A DNA stretch of 64,000 bases from Gordionus sp. m RMFG-2023 (GCF_954871325.1 NC_088775.1:39595561-39659560); one strand, 5' to 3'; counted from the stretch's first letter, positions 23,830 through 34,674 are shown. Notes: generated by a model from the sequence alone, not told the origin. Numbers and translations are program-made.

Positions 23830-24599
23830 CAGGGGTTCGAACCGAACCCGAACCTGGAGAAGAAATCCCGGGTTTTTGGGGAAAAATCTGAATCTGAACC
23901 TGAACCGAACCTGAATTCCGTTTATAAATTTTCAAAACCCCGAACTGAACCCGGGAATTTTATTTGAACCTGGATTCAACCGGGTTCACTGTATTGTTTA
24001 AATTAATATAAGATATTTGTATAATTGTAAATACAAATATTAATAATTTACTTGACATTTTATAATATTTTCAAATTTCCAAGTAAGTGATGTGTTAATA
24101 TTTTAAACAACTTAATTCATTTACTTTTAAATTTTTTTTATTTATTCTCAAAGATTCCTATTGTATTGTTAATAAATTTTAAACAATTAAATTCATTTAC
24201 GCCATTATTTTTAATTTTTAACTTATTCTCAAAGATTATTAATTAGAGGAAAATGAAAGTGAACAAGTCAAAGTAAAAATTATTATATTGTATATTGTTA
24301 ATTTAAAGAAATATGTCTAAATAAAATTTCTAAAATTGATACATGACTATGCTTTGTATTTTTAACTATATTTTGCCTATAAATAAAATAAACAATTTAT
24401 TTTTTATACCATTATGTCTAGTCTTTTAATTATTATTTAAATATAAATTTTTTTTTATCAATTCAAAAATTCATAAACCCGAGCTGAACTCGGAACCAAA
24501 CCCGGGTTCAAAAATATTTCCCTGAACCGAACCCGAACCTACCTATTTTTTAACCTTAAACCGAACCCGGGCAAAAATTTTGCCGGATTCGCATCCCTG
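23830..24599. mobile_element. GC-motif hAT MITE, 770 bp
   Basis: The left end is CAGGGGTTCGAACC and the right end ...GGATTCGCATCCCTG. The flanks are perfect 8-bp repeats ATTTTAAT (23822-23829 and 24600-24607), fixing it as a hAT-type insertion. Blocks of CCGAACCCGAACC-type words sit at both ends and the middle is plain AT-rich DNA. No coding sequence, so it depends on a transposase elsewhere. Confidence 0.85.
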
Positions 24600-24607
24600 A
24601 TTTTAAT

Positions 24608-25966
24608 CATTGAAATTATCGCAAACTGATTTGTAAAATATGGCAGTGTTGGAACTCTAAGTTTCATTAACAACACTAAAAATAATATTAAAGATAAAAA
24701 TGGAAATAAGGAAAAAATAATAATTAAAAATGATAATATTTTTAATTAGAAATGATTAAGTAAGATTGCAGCATAAAAAAAAAGAAAAAATTTTTAGGAC
24801 ATGGGAGGATTGAAAATAATATGATAAGAACATCAAAGGAAATTAGATAAGAAAATCTCTAAAAAAATAGATAAGAAATATAAAAAGATTCAAATAAAAA
24901 AAATTGAAAATAAATAGAGAAAATGTTTTAAAAAAATTGACAAGAAATTCAAAGATGAAAAAAAAGGAAACGATTGAAAATGACAAAATATTAATAATTG
25001 AAGAATAATAACAAGACTTAAATAATAATTAAAATGATTGAAAAATAGATTTTAGGACAAAAAGACGAAAAGATTGATCAACTGAGAAAAAAAAGAACAT
25101 CGAAGGAAATTAGCATCAATAAGACAAAAATTAGATCAGGGTCTGAAACCCAAGTTTGATCTGGACCCAGGTTTATTAAGCCCGGTTGAAAATATTTAGG
25201 TTTATTAACCCAGACCTGAACCATATTTTTTTAATTTTATGATCAATTTCTTTAAAGTGAAAGTAAAGAATATTAGGTTGCGTGTCTTATTTTTTGTTTT
25301 TAATCCCAATGCATTAAGATACAACTGCTGTCCTAACTTGATTAATGTTTTTCAAATTTTTTTATCAGTAAAATTTTTAGATGTCTTTTTCTTTTTTAAT
25401 CTTATTATTACAAAATAAACTTACATATTTCATTATATCGATTATTTTAAATCAAGCTCTGATCTGGGTTCGACCTGCCTACACTCGCCTCTTAAAAAAT
25501 GAAAATTGATTTGTAGTTATAAGAAGACTTAACATCGTAGTGTTAGAATAATTGGTATAAAAAAATGGTTTTAAAATAGTATAATTTTTTGCATCCTAAG
25601 TTTGCAAAATAATATTTTCCTTCCCTTTCCTTTCTTTTATTTTATTTTACTTTCTATAACAAAAATATCTTAATTATTTCTATTTCAATGAAGATTTTGA
25701 AAATCTCAATCTAGAATATTGAATAAAGAAAATTTATGCGTGACTTAAAAATCCACATATATTTATGTACTCATATTTTAAAATAATTGTTGAATAATAT
25801 AGTAAGATAAACTATATAATCGGTGAATTTAAAAAGTAACCCTTATATCCCTTAGAGTTACTGACAAGAAACACTTCATAACGGTTAACATCTGACCTTA
25901 ATCGCAGTATTTATTGTCGATTCTTAGACCCTAGGATATTTTTGGCTTCAATTTTTAGCTTCCAAT
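24608..25966. other. AT-rich DNA with an old GC-motif fragment
   Basis: A tiny 35-bp structure with CAGTGTTG and CAACACTA ends (about 24644-24678) may be an extreme deletion derivative of a hAT element. At 25139-25490 blocks such as GGTCTGAAACCC and GGTTCGACCTGCC form another decayed GC-motif element. No gene seen. Confidence 0.45.
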
Positions 25967-26331
25967 TAGAGATCTCGGGCTTCGGGCCGGGCTCGAGCCT
26001 AATTCTATGTAAAATAATCGGGTTCGAGTCGGGCCGGGCCTAATATTTTTAAAAAAATTTGGGCCGGGTCGGGTCGGACCTTGGGAATTTTTTTAAATAT
26101 ATCTTCAATTTTATATTGAATTTTTTATGTAAAATAAAAATATTTGATTTTATTTATTGAAACTAAACGACATATAACATATGTCTTTTATTTTGAGTAA
26201 TTATAAAAATTAATTTCTTTATTTAAATAAGGCCGGGTCGGGTCGGTAAATTTTTTAAAAAAAAATTTCGGGTTCGGGCCGGGCCGGTAAAACTTTTTTT
26301 AAAAAAAATTTAGGCCCGATGCAGATCACCA
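25967..26331. mobile_element. GC-motif hAT MITE, 365 bp
   Basis: Begins TAGAGATCTCGGGC and ends GGCCCGATGCAGATCACCA, flanked by perfect 8-bp repeats CTTCCAAT (25959-25966 and 26332-26339). Internal GGGCCGGGTCGGGTCGG words cluster at both ends. It sits about 200 bp from the edge of the mitochondrial insert and shows that the left flank of that insert is nuclear DNA. Confidence 0.85.
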
Positions 26332-26339
26332 CTTCCAAT

Positions 26340-26547
26340 AACTATCTTTAATATTAATCTTTACTACTTAGAACTAATATTTACGTATAGCCCGTCTTCT
26401 TTATTATAGGTCTATAGGGGAGAAAAAAGAGTTGTTGTCTCCAAATCCAATCGTTCATTATTAATATTACATAAGCCAGAGATTTCGTTAATAGTGCCAA
26501 TATTGTTGGCGGCTTCTTAGAGTTAAACCCTTCTCGGTAGGTAGAAT
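26340..26547. other. Unassigned sequence beside the mitochondrial insert
   Basis: Moderately complex sequence between the MITE and the first hairpin. It could be further mitochondrial DNA or nuclear DNA; I could not assign a gene on either strand under either code. Confidence 0.35.
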
Positions 26548-26656
26548 TACAGTGTCAATTTCTATATGTATTTTCTCATCTGTTTTGTCATATAATAAAT
26601 AATCATCCGGATATGACAAAACAGATGAGAAAATACATATAGAAATTGACACTGTA
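26548..26656. repeat. Perfect hairpin at the ATP6 end of the NUMT
   Basis: Arms of 46 bp (26548-26593 and 26611-26656) with a 17-bp spacer. The right arm is genuine ATP6 sequence; the left arm is its exact reverse complement, so ATP6 folds back on itself. This is a template-switch-like junction. Confidence 0.9.
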
Positions 26657-26689
26657 AGGATCAAAAGATGAAAATAAATTTATTATCAT
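26594..26689 (-). pseudogene. ATP6: ATP6, 5' fragment
   Basis: From ATG at 26689 the mitochondrial translation is MMMNLFSSFDPYSVNFY and continues to the hairpin. NLFSSFDP is the conserved start of arthropod ATP synthase subunit a. Only about 30 codons remain before the sequence turns back on itself. It follows ATP8, as in the ancestral order. Confidence 0.7.
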
Positions 26690-26698
26690 TTAAGTTAG

Positions 26699-26797
26699 TT
26701 ATTTACTGGTAAGAACAAATTTTAATAAAGATAGGATAAGAAATATCATAATAAAAAAGAATGAAATTGACAGTAGATTAGGGTAGGAGTGAGGGAT
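26699..26797 (-). pseudogene. ATP8: ATP8, probable
   Basis: Mitochondrial-code frame IPHSYPNLLSISFFFIMM... ending LTSK before a TAA at 26701-26699. The IPH/MPQ-type start, a single hydrophobic segment and the position between tRNA-Asp and ATP6 fit ATP synthase subunit 8. At about 32 codons it is short for the family, though arthropod ATP8 is always small and poorly conserved. Confidence 0.55.
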
Positions 26798-26802
26798 ATA
26801 TA

Positions 26803-26872
26803 GATCTCAGCAGGTAATATATTGAGTATTATAGAATGACAAACTATAATTAAATATCTATATATTATTTAA
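26803..26872 (-). tRNA. trnD: Mitochondrial tRNA-Asp (GTC), probable
   Basis: Anticodon arm ATAGT-TTGTCAT-TCTAT on the minus strand with anticodon GTC at 26840-26838 and one mismatched pair at the loop. Other arms are weak and the ends are approximate. Position between tRNA-Lys and ATP8 supports the call. Confidence 0.55.
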
Positions 26873-26886
26873 GTTATTAAAAATTT

Positions 26887-26954
26887 TACTAAAGTTTTAG
26901 AACATCTTCAACTTAAGAAGTTGATGCTTGACGGGTTGGATAAGCTATTTAGCA
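26887..26954 (-). tRNA. trnK: Mitochondrial tRNA-Lys (CTT)
   Basis: 68 nt. Acceptor TGCTAAA pairs with TTTAGTA (one G-T), D-stem GCTT/AAGC, anticodon arm TCAAC-TTCTTAA-GTTGA with anticodon CTT. The T-arm is reduced. It lies just after COX2, its ancestral arthropod site. Confidence 0.85.
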
Positions 26955-27019
26955 TAATGAAAATGTGTTGGATAATAATATAGTTATTGTTTGTTAATTC
27001 AGTTAATAAAGTTTCTAGT

Positions 27020-27664
27020 TTATACAACTTCTAGGCAAATAGGTATGAACGAGTGGTTTACTCCGCAGATTTCTGAGCATTGACCGTAGGTGATTAAAGG
27101 CTTTTTAGGTATAATAAAAATTTGGTTGATACGTCCGGGTACAGCATCTATTTTTATCGAAAATTGAGGTAATGAAAATGAATGAATTACATTTCTAGAT
27201 GAAATAATTATTCGAGTTATAATTTTATAAGGGATAATTACATGGTTGTCAGAGTCTAAAAGTCGTTGTCTGTTAAGAGTTAAATCTGACTCTTGTGTTA
27301 TGTAGGAGTCAAAATTTAAGTTTATAAAGTCTGAATATTCGTAATTTCAGTATCATTGAGATCCTATAACTTTAATAGTAAGATCAGGTCAATGGGAGTC
27401 TTCATTAGAGTAAATTACTTTTACTGTGGGTAATGCTATAGCTATTATAACTACTATAAGGGTAGTAGTTCATAAAAATTCCGTTATATTTATATGCGTC
27501 GTTTTAATGACAAAGGTTTTTGAAGCTGTTACAGAGACGCATATAAAAAATACTATAATAGTTACTCCTACGATAAATCTTATTGCAAAATGTTGTAAAA
27601 TAATTAAATGTTCAGAGGATGAAGAAAGTATATCTTGTAAGAATAAGGCACGTCACGAGTTCAT
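27020..27664 (-). CDS. COX2: Cytochrome c oxidase subunit II, open in the mitochondrial code
   Basis: 214 codons from ATG (27664) to TAA (27020-27022), with no frameshift when read with TGA=Trp, ATA=Met and AGA=Ser. COX2 carries the CuA centre that accepts electrons from cytochrome c in the inner membrane. Seen here: two N-terminal membrane segments, the aromatic block GSQWYWNYEYSDF, and the CuA ligands in VIHSFSLP and YGQCSEICGVNHSFMPI (Cys, Glu, Cys, His, Met). In the nuclear code the many TGA codons would stop translation, so in a NUMT it is not expressible. Its intactness implies a recent transfer. Confidence 0.9.
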
Positions 27665-27698
27665 TTTTAACTATAATATTATTTATAGTTAAAAGTTG

Positions 27699-29447
<1,749 letters not shown>

Positions 29448-29449
<2 letters not shown>

Positions 29450-29513
29450 ATTATATATGTTTAGGATCAAGTTATAATTTAAATTATAACTTGATCCTAA
29501 ACATATATAATAT
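29448..29513. repeat. Perfect 33-bp palindrome at the COX1 start
   Basis: Arms 29448-29480 and 29481-29513 are exact inverted copies with no spacer. The left arm includes the first bases of COX1 and its upstream sequence, so the DNA turns back on itself here. Confidence 0.9.
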
Positions 29514-29669
29514 CCATATTTATAAAGAATGACTATTCTCCTAATTCCAGATAAAGTGAAACGAATGAAATGAACGAAGTAAACATATATAGGGGTGGGT
29601 GGGGGGTGAGAAGAAGAGAAGAATGGGGCGGGGGCGGGACGGGCAACGCTGACATCCCCTTCCTTTAAG
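29514..29669. other. GC-rich spacer before tRNA-Leu
   Basis: Holds an unusual G-rich run (AGGGGTGGGTGGGGGGTGAG, then a GGGGCGGGGGCGGGACGGG-type block) that contrasts with the AT-rich surroundings. At 29650-29671 CATCCCCTTCCTTTAAGG is the reverse complement of part of the duplicated block at 30680-31010. It may be a control-region remnant or nuclear filler. Confidence 0.4.
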
Positions 29670-29736
29670 GATCTATTGTGGCAGATATTATGCTCAAAAG
29701 TTAAGATTTTGATAAACCTATTTTGGTCTTTAGATT
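29670..29736 (+). tRNA. trnL2: Mitochondrial tRNA-Leu2 (TAA)
   Basis: 67 nt. Anticodon arm TCAAAA-GTTAAGA-TTTTGA with anticodon TAA; D-arm containing the typical TGGCAGA; acceptor GATCTA pairs with TAGATT. It lies directly upstream of ND1 on the same strand, as in chelicerates and other arthropods outside Pancrustacea. Confidence 0.75.
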
Positions 29737-30030
29737 TGGTCCTTTCCGAATTTGTGCTGACCCAAGGATCCTTATTAGTTGGAATATCCTTTTATACATT
29801 ATTAGAGCGAAGGATCCTTGGGTCAGCACAAATTCGAAAAGGACCAAATAAAGTCCTAGTGATAGGACTGGTGCAGCCATTCATAGATGCCATCAAGTTA
29901 TTTTCTAAAGGTATATTTGTGTATACTTATACTTGATGGCATATATGAGTGGCTGCACCTCCTATCACTAGGACTTTATTTGGTCCTTTTCGAATTTGTG
30001 CTGACCCAAGGATCCTTCGCTCTAATAAAT
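29736..30030. repeat. Triple fold-back inside ND1
   Basis: The forward ND1 segment 29814-29870 (GGATCCTTGGGTCAGC... onward) is flanked on the left by its partial reverse complement (29736-29772) and on the right by a longer one (about 29960-30030). Matches are near-perfect. The alternating orientation is what serial template switching would leave. Confidence 0.85.
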
Positions 30031-30618
30031 GATTATCCTCTATTGGTCTTTATTATATTAATAGGCGTGAGCGTATACTTTTTAATTATAGGGGGTTGAT
30101 TAAGAAATTCAAAGTTTTCTATATAGGAGGTATACGAGCGGTAAGACAAGCTGTTTCTTATGAGTTAATTATAAGATTTATTTTTTTACTAATAGGGTTA
30201 GTAGTGATAAGTTATGAGTTTGAAGAATTTATAACTCCTATAAATATATACGGGTATATTATTTATATATTTATTAGTTTCCTTTTTGATTTGTTTATTA
30301 GCTTCCTTTTGATTTAATGGAAGGGGAGTCTGATGTCAGGTTTTAATGTTGAGTTTTACTCGGGGTTTTTTGCTTTAATTTATATAGCTGAATATATTTC
30401 GATTATGTTATTTTCACTTATGACTCTCACAAGTAGTGAAAATAACAGCTGTGATAAGATTTATAGTGATTATTGGTTTTTCTAGATTATTTACACTTAT
30501 ATTTTTGTTTATTCGGGCTTCATATCCTCGAGTTCGATATGATAAGTTAATAAAGTTTTCGTGAGGGGAGTTATTGCCTTATTATAAGATTGTGAATTTT
30601 AATGGTTTGATAGTTTAA
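29737..30618 (+). pseudogene. ND1: NADH dehydrogenase subunit 1, rearranged
   Basis: Complex I membrane subunit that forms part of the quinone site. Recognisable blocks: [21 protein letters not shown] and QPFMDAMKLFSKG; then, further on, GGMRAVSQAVSYELIM; GESD..SGFNVEFYSGFFAL; PRVRYDKLMKFSWGELLPYY and a TAA at 30616-30618. The native N-terminus is replaced by a 37-bp inverted copy of internal ND1. A longer inverted copy (about 29960-30030) interrupts the middle. There are also frame shifts and missing sequence around 30300 and 30420-30480. Confidence 0.9.
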
Positions 30619-30672
30619 GGTATTATAATAAGCTTTTTGATAGAAAGCTTTAGTTACTTAGTAAATAGTACC
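30619..30672 (+). tRNA. trnI: Mitochondrial tRNA-Ile (GAT), D-arm missing
   Basis: Begins one base after the ND1 stop. Acceptor GGTATTA pairs with TAGTACC (one G-T); six bases replace the D-arm; anticodon arm GCTTT-TTGATAG-AAAGC has anticodon GAT; a TTTA/TAAA T-stem follows. 54 nt. The folding is convincing, although the assignment rests on the anticodon alone. Confidence 0.65.
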
Positions 30673-30679
30673 GGTTTCA

Positions 30680-30824
30680 TTTAATTTTTGGGAGGTAATT
30701 ACGCCAGGCCTTAAAGGAAGGGGATGCCAGAAAAATAATTTAATGATATACCCCCTTTCAAAATATTAAACTATTTAAAAATTAGATTGCAAATCCTATA
30801 TTGCTAATAAGTTTCAGCAGATAG
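30680..30824 (+). repeat. 145-bp duplicated mitochondrial block, copy 1
   Basis: Starts TTTAATTTTTGGGAGG and runs through CCTTAAAGGAAGGGGATGCC to the tRNA-Cys region. A second copy at 30866-31010 differs at a handful of bases. Confidence 0.85.
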
Positions 30825-30827
30825 AAG
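30768..30827 (+). pseudogene. tRNA-Cys, partial copy
   Basis: Copy of the tRNA at 30954-31013 within the first duplicate block. The 3' acceptor strand reads ATAGAAG in place of ATAGTTT, and a stem base differs (TCCTA for TCTTA), so it is the degenerate copy. Confidence 0.6.
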
Positions 30828-30865
30828 AATCATTAATTACCTCCCAAAAATTAAAAATACGTATT

Positions 30866-31010
30866 TTTAATTTTTGGGAGGTAATTACGCCAAGCCTTAA
30901 AGGAAGGGGATGCCAGAAAAATAATTTAATGATATACCCCCTTTTAAAATATTAAACTATTTAAAAATTAGATTGCAAATCTTATATTGCTGATAAGTTT
31001 CAGCAGATAG
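30866..31010 (+). repeat. 145-bp duplicated mitochondrial block, copy 2
   Basis: Second copy of the block at 30680-30824. Between the copies lies a perfect 27-bp-arm palindrome (30834-30887) built from the start of the block, so the duplication is coupled to a fold-back. Confidence 0.85.
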
Positions 31011-31013
31011 TTT
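30954..31013 (+). tRNA. trnC: Mitochondrial tRNA-Cys (GCA), D-arm missing
   Basis: 60 nt. Acceptor AAACTAT pairs with ATAGTTT; a short loop replaces the D-arm; anticodon arm TTAGA-TTGCAAA-TCTTA has anticodon GCA and one mismatch; T-stem TGCTGA/TCAGCA is strong. It lies on the same strand as the rRNAs, the usual arthropod orientation for tRNA-Cys. Confidence 0.7.
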
Positions 31014-31714
31014 TAATTTAGTTTAAGTTAATTAAAATATTATTTATATATTTATACTGTAAATTAAAACTTAATTTTTAGAAAAGAGGTGAAATAAATT
31101 AAACAACTTTTAATTAAGGTTTAGTAAATATAAGTCTTAAAAAGTTTGTGCCAGCATTAGCGGTTATACAAACAGATTTAATTTGATTTTGGTAAAAATT
31201 AGTCTGGATTTAATATCTTTAGGGGGTGGAATCACTAAAGATATTAAATCCAAAATCCAGGATTTTTATAAGCTTTGTTTTAAGACTAAGATTAGATACC
31301 CTATTATTATATATAAAATAGAAAATACCTAAGTATTATAAAATTTGAAACTTAAAAAATTTGGCGGTGGTTTATCCCGATTAGAGGATCTAGCTTATTG
31401 AGTTGATGGTACGCTTTTGACCTTATCTAAATTTTTCTTTATGTATTGCTGTTTAATATTTTTTTTGTTTAAAAATTAAAAATAAATATTTTACAAAATA
31501 ATTTTTCAAGTCAAAGTTTAGGATATTTAGTAAGTGGGGTACTTTATATAATATAATTTTAACTATTTAAAAATAGTTAACACTAAAATTCAGGATTTAG
31601 AAGTAATTAAAATAAGAGTGTTTTAATGAAAAGGCTCTAAACTATACACATATCGCCCGTCATTCCCTAGAGGGACAAGTCTTAACAAAGTAGGCCCTCT
31701 TGAAAAAAGGCCTA
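31014..31714 (+). rRNA. rrnS: Mitochondrial 12S (small subunit) rRNA
   Basis: Contains the conserved blocks GTGCCAGCATTAGCGGTTAT (31149 on), AAGATTAGATACCCT (about 31288), GGCGGTGGTTTA (31364) and the 3' signature CACATATCGCCCGTC (about 31648) followed by AACAAAGTAGGC. Length about 700 bp, normal for arthropods. A 17-bp-arm hairpin (31206-31222 and 31235-31251) built from one repeated segment probably replaces a normal helix. The 5' end is approximate. Confidence 0.9.
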
Positions 31715-31780
31715 TTACATATAGCTTAAATAATTTTATAATAGAGCGTTTCATTTACACTGAAAAGGTGAATTATGTAA
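31715..31780 (+). tRNA. trnV: Mitochondrial tRNA-Val (TAC), T-arm missing
   Basis: 66 nt. Acceptor TTACATA/TATGTAA perfect over 7 bp; D-stem GCTT/GAGC; anticodon arm TTTCA-TTTACAC-TGAAA with anticodon TAC; eight bases (AGGTGAAT) replace the T-arm. It sits between 12S and 16S, its ancestral place. Confidence 0.9.
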
Positions 31781-32890
31781 AAATTTTAAAATTTTAATTA
31801 TAGTATTTTGTATAATAAATTGTTAATGCCCTGAAAGGGGATTAAATATAAAGATATTAGGGTTTCCTGTTGCAACACGATAAGGTAATAATAAAGTTTA
31901 TTGTTAACTACCCAGATAATGAAGATAGTTAATAAAATTTAAGTAAAAAGTTTCAAATTTTTACTTAAATTTTATTAAAGTGAAATTCATTTTGTTCTTT
32001 TATAGCTGGCTTAATGATAATAATTCTTTTAGAATGCGGTGAGTAATCTTAGAAGTTAATAGGGGTGAGCTCTTTTAAATAAAGTTAACCAATATAAATA
32101 AAATATCAATATAAAATTGAGATAAAATCTTTTAATATTTATTGTAGTTTGTTATATATTAAATATAATTAATTTTAATTAAAATTAATTTGCTTTAATT
32201 AGTAGAAATAATATTTTATAGTAAAAATATTATGTGTGAATTAATCAATTTACTCGATTAAAATTTATAGGTTTAACAAATACTTAGCTAAAATCAGTTG
32301 TTTTTAGTATTGCCTGCCCTATGATGAAAAATTTAATGGCCACGGTAATTTGACCGCGCGAAGGTAGCATAATCATTTGCAAATTAATTGTTTGCTAGGA
32401 TGAATGGTAAGACTTATTTTAAATTATTATTGGTTAATAAAATTGAATTTAATTTTTAAGTGAAATATCTTAAAGTTAATAAAAAGAAGGAAAGAACCTA
32501 GATATAGTTACAGTTAGTTGGGGCAACTAGGGCTAAAATTAAAACTACCCTATAAAATATTAAAATAGAGTGTATTTTAAAGAGATCCAATTATATATTA
32601 ATATTTAGAAAAAGTTACCCTAGGGTAAACAGCGTAATATATTAAATTAGATCTTATAATTTATAGTGTTTGCGACCTCGATGTTGAATTATTTTTCATT
32701 AAGATGCAGTAGTTTTAATGGATGGTCTGTTCGACCATAAAATTTATCCATCATTTGAGTTCAGATCGGCAAGAGCCAGATCGGTTCCTATCTTTTATTG
32801 TTATATTATAAAGTTAATACGAAAGGACCACTTTAAATTTAATTTAGGTTAGCATAATTTGTGTACTAAATTAAGGATTTAGAGGTATAT
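31781..32890 (+). rRNA. rrnL: Mitochondrial 16S (large subunit) rRNA
   Basis: Conserved blocks: CTGCCC...AATGGCC at about 32315-32342, ACCGCGCGAAGGTAGCATAA (about 32353), CTAGGGTAAACAGCGTAA (one base off the usual GGGATAACAGCG), GACCTCGATGTTGAATTA (about 32674) and TGAGTTCAGATCGG (about 32756). Length about 1.1 kb is typical. A 19-bp-arm hairpin lies in the 5' half (31931-31949 and 31958-31976). The 3' end is approximate, and no tRNA-Leu1 was found after it. Confidence 0.9.
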
Positions 32891-32981
32891 ATTTACCTAA
32901 AATACATTACTTAAAGTAATTTAAGTATTTTAGAGTTGAAATTTCTATATAATTTATATTATATTAAATGAATATTGATGA

Positions 32982-33035
32982 GAGTAATGATTTTTAGGAT
33001 CTTGACTTGCTTTCAAGGCAAATATAAGTTTACTC
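32982..33035 (-). tRNA. trnS2: Mitochondrial tRNA-Ser2 (TGA), D-arm missing
   Basis: 54 nt on minus. Acceptor GAGTAA pairs with TTACTC; anticodon arm TTTGC-CTTGAAA-GCAAG has anticodon TGA. It follows CYTB on the same strand, the ancestral arthropod adjacency. Confidence 0.7.
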
Positions 33036-33588
33036 AGATGGAAGCTATAATAAAAAATAATAAAAAGTAAATAACACTAAGTATTTGTCCTATAATAATG
33101 AAAGGGGGCTCCACAACTTGAGAACCGATATAGCTTAATAGGATGAAAGAAGAAGCAATAAGGTCTGTAATAAATTTACGTAAAGAGCTATAAATTAAAA
33201 GATTTTTTGATGATATAAGTAAGATATATATAGTTATGATTTTTATAAATAAGGCAATAACTCCCCCATTTATTAGGTACACTTCGTAGGATACCATAAG
33301 CAAAAAGAAAATATCACTCAGGTATAATATGTGGAGGGGTGGATAAAGGGTTAGCTTCAATAAAATTGACTACATCTGTAAATAAATCAGGACACAAAAA
33401 AATAGAGGTAACATAAAACCAAAAATATCTTTATACGAAAAAGTTTGGTGGAATGGAATTTTAAAAGCAGAAGAAGGGATGCCAAGAGGGTTGTTGCTGC
33501 CCTTTAAATGTAGTAAAATTAAATGTACTATTATTAATACTAGTAAAATAAAAGGTAAAATAAAATGCAGGGAAAAGAATCGATTTTT
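33036..33588 (-). pseudogene. CYTB: Cytochrome b, 3' part
   Basis: Only the C-terminal half is present, in mitochondrial code: [27 protein letters not shown], then PLSTPPHIMPEWYFLFAY, and at the end EPPFIIIGQILSVIYFLLFF. CYTB is the quinone-binding membrane subunit of complex III. At least two small frameshifts occur (near 33370-33385 and about 33290). The 3' end runs into tRNA-Ser2, so the native stop may be an incomplete T completed by polyadenylation. The 5' side ends at a junction with a fold-back transposon near 33588. Confidence 0.9.
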
Positions 33589-34149
33589 TTTTAAAAATCT
33601 TAAATTTTTATTTATTTTTGTCATTCCTTCTTATTTTATTTCTAAGTTTTTGCGATTCCTTTACTTTATTTGTATCTCTTCTCAATTTATTTTTCTTACT
33701 ATATCTTTTCTCAATTCTTCTCATTTTTGATAATTCTTTTGTATTTTTAAAAATAATTTATAAAGTTAGGTCCATTTTTTTAACAAATCTTTACGTTTTT
33801 TTTTCATCATACATATGCCGTAATTTTTAAAGGGATCATAACTATCCGGGATCTTCACGGGATTTAAAGGGATCTCTTTAAAATTTCAATTTTTTAAAGG
33901 ATAAAGAACTATACGGCATTATCACGTTTGAAACATGATATAGAAGAATCTTATTTTAGCGTTTTCCGCGCGTTTCGTTTTTTAATTTTATTGTTGTTCA
34001 TTAATTTTCAATGTTGTTTTTTTGGCCTTATGAAATAAGATATGTCTAATATAGGGTATCAATCGATAGCTAATCAAAAGATCTATTCAACTGGAGGTCA
34101 GTCTCTCCCCCATAATAGGCGGGTCTAGGTCTTGCAGAAATATTTTTCT

Positions 34150-34670
34150 CAACAAAAAATATCGATATGGGTATCAAATAAAAGCTAATTTTAATATGGT
34201 TTGACTGAAAGTCTTCATTCTTGATCTAGATGGGTATGACTTGGTCTGGGGGTGATGGGGAGTGTATGAGGGGGGGGAGGGGGGGTGTTAAAAATAATTT
34301 TTTTTGATATGGGTATCAAATGAAAGCTAATTTAATGTGATTTGACTGAATGTCTTTATTCTTGGTCTTGATGGGTATGACTTGGTCTGGGGGGGGGTGG
34401 GGGGTGGGGGGTGGGAGGGTGTAAAAATAATTTTTTTGATATGGGTATCAAATAAAAGCTAATTTTAATATGGTTTAACTGAAATTCTTCATTTGATGGG
34501 CATGACTTAGTCTGGGGGGGGGGTGAGGGGGTTTAAAAAATAATTTTTTTTGATATGGGTATCAAATAAAAGCTAATTTTAATATAGTTTGACTGAAAGT
34601 CTTCATTCTTGGTCTTGATGGGTATGACATGGTCTGGGGGGAGGGGTGGGAGGGGGTATAAAAATAATTT
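34150..34670 (+). repeat. Four-copy repeat of about 125 bp with G tracts
   Basis: Each unit has GATATGGGTATCAAAT, AAAGCTAATTTTAATATGGT, TTGACTGAAAGTCTTCATTC, GATGGGTATGACTTGGTCTG and then a long, variable G-rich run. An inverted single copy lies at 35225-35350, ending in a C tract. The G runs are the most variable part of the units. Confidence 0.8.
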
Positions 34671-34674
34671 TTAA

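Noticed and set aside
32890-32981. tRNA-Leu1 (TAG) after 16S
   Set aside because: TTTTAGAG occurs, but no acceptable anticodon and acceptor stems could be paired on either strand.
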